Origin: Prorocentrum cordatum
Lineage: Eukaryota > Sar > Dinophyceae > Prorocentrales > Prorocentraceae
Assembly (NCBI GenBank): GCA_963575745.1
Contig: CAUYUJ010019898.1
Coordinates: forward strand, 1 to 25,000
DNA: 25,000 nucleotides
Direction of reading: 5' to 3'
A model generated the notes under the pieces. The model searched no databases and was not told where the DNA came from. It worked only from the letters and a program-made list of their open reading frames with translations. How positions within the stretch are numbered: the first letter of the stretch is position 1; each line of letters starts with the position of its first letter. Position numbers and translations under genes: made by a program. Of this stretch, positions 19,387 through 25,000 are shown in pieces.

Positions 19387-20240
19387 GTGGATCACAGCAG
19401 TGGAGCGCGCGCCACGGCGCGCCGCAGGCCCGACGAGAGCGAGGCGCCCACGTCAACGGCAGCATCTCTCGGGCGAGCGAGAGGCCCGAAGTTGCGAGCC
19501 AAAGACGCCAATGTTTCCAACGAGGTGCGAGCGGCGGCACTGAGGGGCGCCGTCGCAGGACGGTGGCTACAGGCGCACAATCTTACAGCAGCTCCTGAAG
19601 CATCGACAGCGGAACAAAGGATAAGTACAACAGAAGCATCTGCGGCGTGCTTGCTGGCGCCTGGCCACATCAGTTCCTGGCGGTGTAGACCGGGGCAGGC
19701 GAGAGGCCGGCCCATCATGGGAAACTGGGGAGGCTCGCTTGCTCACGTCGGCAGGGCGCCAGTCAGCCCCATCAATTACCTTGAAGAAGCATCTCTTCGG
19801 CTCGCCAAGCGAGCGCAGGAGCAGGGCTCAATGTGAGTCCCTGTCGGACTTCAAGAACTGAGCGACCACGGCAAAGGCGAAGGGGGTCCTCTTTCGCAGC
19901 CTCCCGGATTTGCCGCAAACGCTTGTCAAGACCAGCAGAAAGAGCGGATAAACGTTCTACCATCCAGTTAACGCAGTGGACCACAAGGTTCAGAAGTGGC
20001 ATCGCCTGTGGGCGCCAGAACAGGCTGACTACGATGGCACGGGACAGCGTTTTCAGAAGGTCCGGGAAGCATCCGAGGCAGCGACGTTTCTGCTCATCGG
20101 GGCGAGCCACGAGTCAGATGCAGCCTCGCGCAGGGCTCGAAGTTGATGAGCGCACCCTGCTGGATGCCCAGCACATCCCTCTTGCAGCGAGAGTGGACTT
20201 GGTCGATTTCATTACGCCCAAGTGGAGAAGCAACTGACGT
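19387..20240 (+). pseudogene. LINE B linker and RT N-terminal remnant
   Basis: The frame from 19387 to 19836 reads VSNEVRAAALRGAVAGRWLQ and RCRPGQARGRPIMGNWGG, then INYLEEASLRLAKRAQEQGS. This resembles the basic linker of LINE proteins in character only. Beyond the stop, other frames give KVQKWHRLWAPEQADYDG (about 19985-20040) and DERTLLDAQHIPLAARVDLV (about 20140-20200). The second looks like the helix and strand that precede the RT fingers. At least three frame changes would be needed. The minus-strand frame over 20110-19772 is also open, but I consider it a shadow. Confidence 0.4.
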
Positions 20241-20659
20241 GGCCATGGTATTTGTTAGTTGTGGAAGGAACGGTCGTTACCAAAGAGAACTAATGTTTCA
20301 CTTCGTTTGATGCCGCGGCGGCGGGGGCACCGCGCGTGCCAACCACGGGGCTGGCCCGGTCTTGGGTAGGGTCTTTCACCCCCGTCGTGGGTCAGCCCAG
20401 GCGCCATCGCAGGCCACGGCGTCCCGGCCACGCGGCCGGCGGTGACAGAGCCATATGACAGAAACGTGGGACTCATCTGCGCGTTTTGCTGAATATGGTC
20501 TTCGATTCGCGAGGATGCGATGGGGCCATGGTCGGTTGAATCGAGGGAGGGCTGGGAGGCAGGCCTCGCGGACAACTCGGCCCTGCAAAAAGCACCCCCC
20601 AAGCCAGTCTATGAAGAGATATACGGCGCTCTCAGAGTATCGTATGCACATGCAACTTT

Positions 20660-21130
20660 TGACTTGTGGGTTTTTACGACAAAATGATGTGGATGTGTCT
20701 GGACTACGCGGCGTTGAAATTATACCTTCCCCCAACCTTTGTTTTTCTGGGATTACAAGTGTGTGTGTGTGCTACACCGAAGATGAGGACGCAACCAGGG
20801 TCCACATGTTATCCTTTTTTCCAGGTGGGCAGATCTATCATGCAAGGCCTTCGCCACGACACCAGATGGGGCAAACGTGCGACCCGATTTGCAATGAAGA
20901 AGATCACGGAGGGCAACCCAGGGCTTCGCGCACGAGCGTACATAGAATATATTAGCGATTCCGATGCAGGATCCGAGAGACACGTCATCAAGACAAGGAC
21001 CAAGGGCGTTGAGAATACATTCGATCTTCAAGCGGAAAAGAAGCTCACAGTTGCGTCCACGAGTGCGGTGATTGCTGGCGAACGCGCACATGCTCGGGCG
21101 ACGGTGGGAGCTAGACGGTGTCGAGGGCAT
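20660..21130 (+). pseudogene. LINE B reverse transcriptase remnant
   Basis: The open frame from 20666 to 21151 reads GFYDKMMWMCLDYAALKLY at the start, which fits RT motif A (FYD). RTQPGSTC at residues 41-48 could be motif B. RARAYIEYIS at 88-97 fits motif C, with the YxDD box changed to YIEY (20939-20950), so both Asp are lost. EKKLTVASTSAVIAGE at about 124-139 would be motif D and beyond. The A-to-B distance is short, suggesting a deletion. A catalytically dead fragment is the best reading. Confidence 0.5.
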
Positions 21131-21199
21131 CATCTGGGGCCAGTTCTGTAGGCAACGCACCTTGGAGTCGACCTTGCCGCAGGTCGACGCTGGGCTCGA

Positions 21200-21600
21200 G
21201 CAGCTCGACGGAGTAAGAAATGGTCAACCTAAGGCACAGGCATCGGAAGATACCCAGGTGGGCAAGAGCCACTCGGAAGTACGCGCAGGCGGCAACATCA
21301 AAGAAGGTAGAAGGTCAGACAGTTGCCAACTATGGGCAACATATTCAGGGGATGCTCGTTGCTGTACTTTTCCATTTGCAACGCAGGCCGAGATTGGTTC
21401 GCGGATCCAACCAGCAAAGGCGGTGCCTCACCATCGCACTGGATCTCCGAGCAGCTCAGCAAGACCAAGCGAGACGATTGAGCAGAGAATGTATGAGCGA
21501 CTGGCTGCGGATATGGACCGCCGCCAGTGCGATCGCACCAGCAGTCAACAAAGTTTGGCCAGACATCGTGGCCAAGATGGAAGATGGAAGCACTTTCTAG
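21200..21600 (+). pseudogene. LINE B RT thumb/C-terminal remnant
   Basis: The frame from 21220 to a TAG at 21598-21600 reads HRHRKIPRWARATRKYAQAA, GQHIQGMLVAVLFHLQRRPR and then SDWLRIWTAASAIAPAVNKV. A basic helix, a hydrophobic helix and a Trp-containing segment in this order resemble the region after the RT palm in LINE proteins. The assignment rests on position and character, not on catalytic motifs. Confidence 0.4.
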
Positions 21601-21794
21601 CGCTGAGCGGGCTCGTCATTCGGAAGCCAATCTGCGCAGTGATTGCCAGGCTGTTACAGCAGCAGTGGGACCCAATCTCTCCTTCATTCCCAGACGAGCT
21701 GACGACAGGCAACGAGGGCACCAGGGCACCAGTGATCTCATCTCAGGTGTTGGTTCTCCGGTCCAGAATCGCAAGCGGCGAGTCATTATGGTGG

Positions 21795-21965
21795 GGGCGG
21801 AATGCCCGGAGGTGTCGCAAACGAACCCTTTCCAGGTTGTTCCCAACCATCCTGTGATGTTGGGTCGTCGTTTTGAAGAAACAGTGCCCCGCGTCTCCTT
21901 CTCCTCCCGCTGGCCCCCCTCCCTCCTCCCCCCCTTTGCCTCTGCCCTCCGCCTATCTCTGCTTC
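21795..21965. repeat. isolated 158-bp satellite unit beyond LINE B
   Basis: TTCCCAACCATCCTGTGATG at 21840, then GGGTCGTCGTTTTGAAGAAA and a C/T-rich stretch, match the array at 15368-16455 in the same orientation. Upstream, GGAGGTGTCGCAAACG (about 21809-21824) looks like a diverged hairpin region of the unit. Confidence 0.75.
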
Positions 21966-22365
21966 GGCACGCCCCGTGCGCGCTTCGTGAGCCCATAGGG
22001 AACTCCACCGAAGGTCACAGCGGCGGAACTCGCAGGGTATCCCCGCCCCATCGTGGCACAACCCTCGCACGTTTCGCTGCCCATAGGGAGCTCCATCGAA
22101 GGTCCCAGTGGCGGAACTCGCATGGCATCCCCGCTTAATTTTGGCGCACACCTCGCACGTTTCGTGGCCCCACAGGGACCTCCGCCGAAGGTCCCACTGG
22201 CGGGGTTCGCAGGGCATCCCCGCCCCATTCTGGCACACCCCACGTACGCGTCGTGGCCCTATAGGCAGGTCCACCTAAGGGCCCCGCGGCGCAGTTCGCA
22301 TGGTGGCGCCGCCCTTTTTTGACACACCCCGCACGCATTTCGTGGCCCCGCAGGGGCACAAGAGG
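21965..22365. repeat. 88-89-bp tandem array, about five units
   Basis: TCGTGG or TCGTGA/TCGCTG marks recur at 21985, 22074, 22162, 22251 and 22340. Units share GCCCATAGGGAACTCCACCG-like, AGGTCCCAGTGGCGGAACTC-like and CATCCCCGCCCCA-like blocks. Each unit is flanked by the next without spacer. The minus-strand Cys/Trp-rich peptide repeats are a by-product. Confidence 0.88.
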
Positions 22366-22640
22366 CTCCAAGAAGGCGTCCAGGCGCCCCCCAAAAACCC
22401 CCAAGAGGCCCCAACAGGCTCCCCAGAGGCCTCCAAGAGCCCCCCCGATCGGCTTCGATATACGATGGCTCGGCCTTCACAGCGCCGAAGACCCTCCAAG
22501 ATGCCTCCAAGACCGCCCTAAGACGGCCCCATAGGCTCCCAAACCGGAACGGACACTTCGAACCTTCGGCTCCAAGACGCCCCCAACGTGCCTCAGGGGC
22601 CCCCAAGAAGCCCCCAAGAAAAACAAAGGGGTTGGCGGTG
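22366..22640. repeat. CCCCAAGA-type short repeats, upstream patch
   Basis: Irregular 10-13-bp units of the CCCCCAAGAGGC / CTCCAAGACGCC kind. It is similar in composition to the two larger blocks downstream, but no shared unique landmarks were seen. Confidence 0.7.
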
Positions 22641-22719
22641 TGGCGTAAGCCTACGAATAATAATAAGAATCCACGTCCGGAAATGACGTGTTGAGCGGCA
22701 GCGTTTTCCGCGGATGTTG

Positions 22720-22800
22720 TAATGCAGTGGGTCCAGTGTGTCCAATGTTTGCATAATTCCCACATGCTGTATTGTGTTACATCATTATGTTTCCCCCCTA
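22720..22800. repeat. dispersed repeat with TGCATAATT...TGTTACAT
   Basis: Shares GTCCAATG, GCATAATT, CACATGCTGTATTGTGTTACA-like and TATGT landmarks with 24825-24900 (there GCATAATTGCTACAT and TATTCTGTTACATTCCTATG). This is one of the few AT-richer spots in the window. No function is recognised. Confidence 0.7.
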
Positions 22801-22889
22801 ACCCCCCCTGCAGTCGCGCCACATGAACGGACCAAAATGGCCCCCTCCTCCCGGGGCCTTAAAACCGACACCAACCTATGAAAAATCAA

Positions 22890-23540
22890 CAAGTTCAGCC
22901 TCTTGGGCCTCTTGGGGCTCCAAGAGGGCCTCAAGATGGACCAAGATGGCCCCAAGACGGCCCAAGACGGCCCCAAAACGGCCCAAGATATTCGCAACGG
23001 GGGCCCATCAGGCCCCCAAGACGGCCGCAAAAACTCCAAGGACGGCCCAAGAGGGCCCCAAGAGCGCCCACAACTGCGCCTCCAGAGGCCGAAATCATTG
23101 ATTCTCCGATGGTTTCCATGACGGCCCAAGCAGCTTCCAGTATCGCCCCAGAACAACCCCCCCCCAAAAAAAAACAAGAGGGCCCCAAGACGGCCCAGGA
23201 GAGCCGTAAAACGGCCCCAAGAGGCCCCCAAGACGGCCCAAGAGGCCGCGAAGACGGCCCAAGAGGACCCCAAGAGGGCTCCAATGCGGCCGCGAGAGGC
23301 CCCCAGGACAGCCTCCGAGGGGGCGAAACGGCGCAGAAGCGAGGCCCCCAAAAAGCCTCCAAGAAGCCCCCCAGAAACCTCCAAAAGGTCCCAAAAAAAA
23401 ACCCCAAAGGCCACACAGCGACTGGAGTGTAATGTTCTTTGCCCCCCTCTGGGCGAACTGCGGCGCAGCGCCAGCCAGGTGGAAATTGGTCACTGCGGCG
23501 CCCATGCTTAGAGCCGGCGCCGGAAGGGAAGATGGGGAGG
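22890..23540. repeat. composite repeat, copy 1
   Basis: Short CCCAAGACGGCC units to about 23400, then GCGACTGGAGTGTAATGTTC (23418) and GGGCGAACTGCGGCGCAGC with GGTGGAAATTGGTCACTGCG (23451-23500). Landmarks shared with copy 2 include ATCATTGATTCTCCGATGG (23092), ATGACGGCCCAAGCAGCTTC (23117) and a GCGGCCGC site (23287). Minus-strand frames read as Gly-Leu-Ser-Trp repeats. Confidence 0.8.
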
Positions 23541-23900
23541 GTGTATGAAAAGGAGGGAGGGGGGAAAGGCCTCCAAAAAGTCCCCGCGAGGCCGAAAGAA
23601 ACTCTCACGAGGCCTCCTGGAGGCTCCCAAAAGGCTCCCAAGAGGCTCCGCGACGACGTGACTGTACGTGCTCCGGACGTGCACCCCGCGAAGCGAGAGG
23701 AATCCACGTCCGGACTGCAGAGAAGCGTCTCGGCTGTCCGACAGGACGGGTGTGTGACGCCAGGGCCCAGCCACGATACGTCAAGGAAGGCCAATTGCAA
23801 AACATCGCATTCTCATACGTTGAAAAGCAACCTCCCTTAATCTCCCCCCAGGGCCGCCGCCGAGTCGCCAACCCGTTTCCGCGTACTTTGTGAAAACCTG
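23541..23900. other. spacer between composite repeats
   Basis: Purine-rich start, then a 10-bp inverted repeat at 23672-23714. No gene recognised. Confidence 0.5.
23672..23714. repeat. 10-bp inverted repeat with 23-nt spacer
   Basis: Arms TCCGGACGTG (23672-23681) and CACGTCCGGA (23705-23714). The 3' arm lies in GAATCCACGTCCGGA, which also occurs at 22667-22681. Confidence 0.8.
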
Positions 23901-23909
23901 AAGGAAAAA

Positions 23910-24760
23910 AGAAAACGTATGGAAATCATTGATTTGGGCCTCTGGACCCTCCTCGAAGCCCACAAGGGGCGTCAAAAAGGCGACTGATGGCTCAGGGCGT
24001 CCCAAGAGAGCCCCAAAACGGCCCCAAGACGACCCAAGATGGCTCCAAGAGCGCCCAAAAAGCTCCCGAGACGCCCCAAGAGGGCCCCAAGACGACCCCC
24101 AAGAGCGCCTCCAGAGGCCAGAACATTGATTTTCGTATGGTTTTGAAAAGATTTTGGCGTTCTCGCCTTCCTCGACTCTGAGAAGCCAATGACGGCCCAA
24201 GCAGCTTCCAAAATGGCCCCAAAAATGCCCTAAAGCCCCTACGAGGGCGCCAAACTGCCCGTGAGGGCCCCAAGACAGCCCAAAGAGGCCCCCAAGACGG
24301 TCCAAGAGGCCCCTAAGACAGCCCGAAAGTACACCGAGAGAGCCTCAAGGCGGCCGCTGGAGGCCCCCAAGACGATCTCCGAAGGGGCGACGCGGCGCAA
24401 GAGCGCCCCAAGACGGCCCAAGCCGCCCCCAAGGGGCCCCAAGAGGCCCCAAAGAGGCCCCCAAGGGCCCACCAGAAGTCCCCAAGAGGCCTCCAGGAAA
24501 TCCCCAAGAAGCCCCCCAAAAGGCCCCAAAGAAGCGTCCAAAAGGCCGCGCAACGACTGGAGTGTATTGTTTTTTTTCCTCCTGAAGAGGCCCATAGGGG
24601 CCCCAAGAGGTCACAGAGGCGCCCAAAAGGCAGCACACCGTCTGGATTGTATTGCTTTTTCTCCTGGGCGAACCACGGCGCAGCCCCTGTTACGTGGAAA
24701 TTGGTCACGGCGGCGCCCATGAGTAGAGCCGGCGCTGGGAAGGAAGACGGGGCTGCCGCT
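23910..24760. repeat. composite repeat, copy 2
   Basis: Matches copy 1: ACATTGATTTTCGTATGG (24122), ATGACGGCCCAAGCAGCTTC (24188), GCGGCCGC (about 24351), CGACTGGAGTGTATTGTTTT (24554) with a third variant near 24639, and GGGCGAACCACGGCGCAGCC with CGTGGAAATTGGTCACGGCG (24666-24715). Offsets from copy 1 grow from about 1028 to 1215 bp, showing internal expansion. Confidence 0.8.
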
Positions 24761-25000
24761 TCCCTCATCGCCCTCGATAACCCCAACCTGCCGGGAGGCA
24801 GGTCGGGCAGCGGAGCGGAAGCCCCAATGCAACGTATCCAATGCACCCACTGACTGCATAATTGCTACATATCGTATTCTGTTACATTCCTATGTCTGAC
24901 CCCTTCATCCCCCCGAAGCCACCCCGCATCCACCGACCCAGGGGTGGCGGACCTCTGCTGGACACATCCACGTAAAATTATCCCAGTGCGACCCTACCTA
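24761..25000. other. right end: dispersed repeat copy, no gene
   Basis: Holds the second copy of the GCATAATT / TGTTACAT repeat at about 24825-24900. I see no coding region. Confidence 0.5.

Larger units (their letters stand above)
16560..21790 (+). mobile_element. LINE B: decayed non-LTR retrotransposon
   Basis: The plus strand carries an ORF1-like region (about 16600-17732), an EEP endonuclease remnant (about 18050-18870), a linker (19387-20240) and an RT remnant (20660-21600), in the usual order of a LINE. All parts contain stops or frameshifts, and catalytic residues are altered. Satellite of the 158-bp family lies on both sides (ending at 16455 and resuming at about 21795), which gives approximate outer limits. 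It is on the opposite strand from LINE A and differs from it in every shared domain, so it is a different family. Confidence 0.65.

Noticed and set aside
19772-20110. Minus-strand open frame of 112 codons with hydrophobic stretches
   Set aside because: It lies opposite the inferred LINE B linker, and no family is recognisable, so I treat it as a shadow.
22828-22846. Spliced-leader-like CCATTTTGG on the minus strand
   Set aside because: Only about ten bases match what I recall of the dinoflagellate spliced leader, and the same string arises in the nearby AAAATGGCCCC repeats.
22259-24846. Minus-strand open frames with Gly-Leu-Ser-Trp repeats that look like membrane proteins
   Set aside because: They follow from the CCCCAAGA-type DNA repeat; several frames give similar low-complexity readings. 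The DNA repeat is reported instead.

Overview
The window looks like nuclear DNA of a dinoflagellate. It is GC-rich, contains no recognisable cellular gene, and is built almost entirely from simple repeats, tandem satellites and decayed non-LTR retrotransposons (LINEs). The LINE-encoded proteins have features that, from family knowledge, I associate with dinoflagellate elements: zinc fingers and a GGPPCETWS methyltransferase-like domain fused to a reverse transcriptase. The assignment is inference; no rRNA, tRNA or spliced-leader gene was found to confirm it.

Layout: 1-553 is a (GT/GC)n alternating purine-pyrimidine tract. About 750-8300, minus strand, holds LINE A, a large composite element read from high to low coordinates. 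Its order is RNase H, AP-type endonuclease (EEP), linker with a short peptide repeat, reverse transcriptase (RT), C2H2 and C2HC zinc fingers, methyltransferase-like domain, and a basic helical tail. It is broken by several frameshifts, some in homopolymer runs. 8467-8770 carries a Lys/Ala-rich ORF fragment that may be the 5' part of the same element. 9600-10215 holds a fragment of a third LINE-like protein (zinc knuckle, plus a coiled coil in another frame). 10250-12430 is minisatellite and unassigned sequence. 12438-12818 is a GT-rich microsatellite. 12835-15290 is a higher-order array of about 125-bp units flanking a (GAC)n tract of about 570 bp. 15368-16455 is an array of about 158-bp satellite units, each carrying an inverted repeat. 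About 16560-21790, plus strand, holds LINE B (ORF1-like, endonuclease, RT), heavily decayed. A further 158-bp unit at 21795-21965 in the same orientation suggests LINE B inserted into the satellite. 21965-22365 is an 88-89-bp array. 22366-24760 is a pair of composite repeats of about 1.1 kb made of CCCCAAGA-type short repeats.

How it fits together: LINE A and LINE B are divergently oriented and separated by about 8 kb of satellite and microsatellite DNA. No operon or host pathway is visible. The most interesting object is LINE A, where a retrotransposition machine is joined to a DNA-binding module and a putative SAM-dependent methyltransferase. That combination could mark its own DNA or its target. 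Coordinates of broken domains are approximate, because reading frames change inside them.
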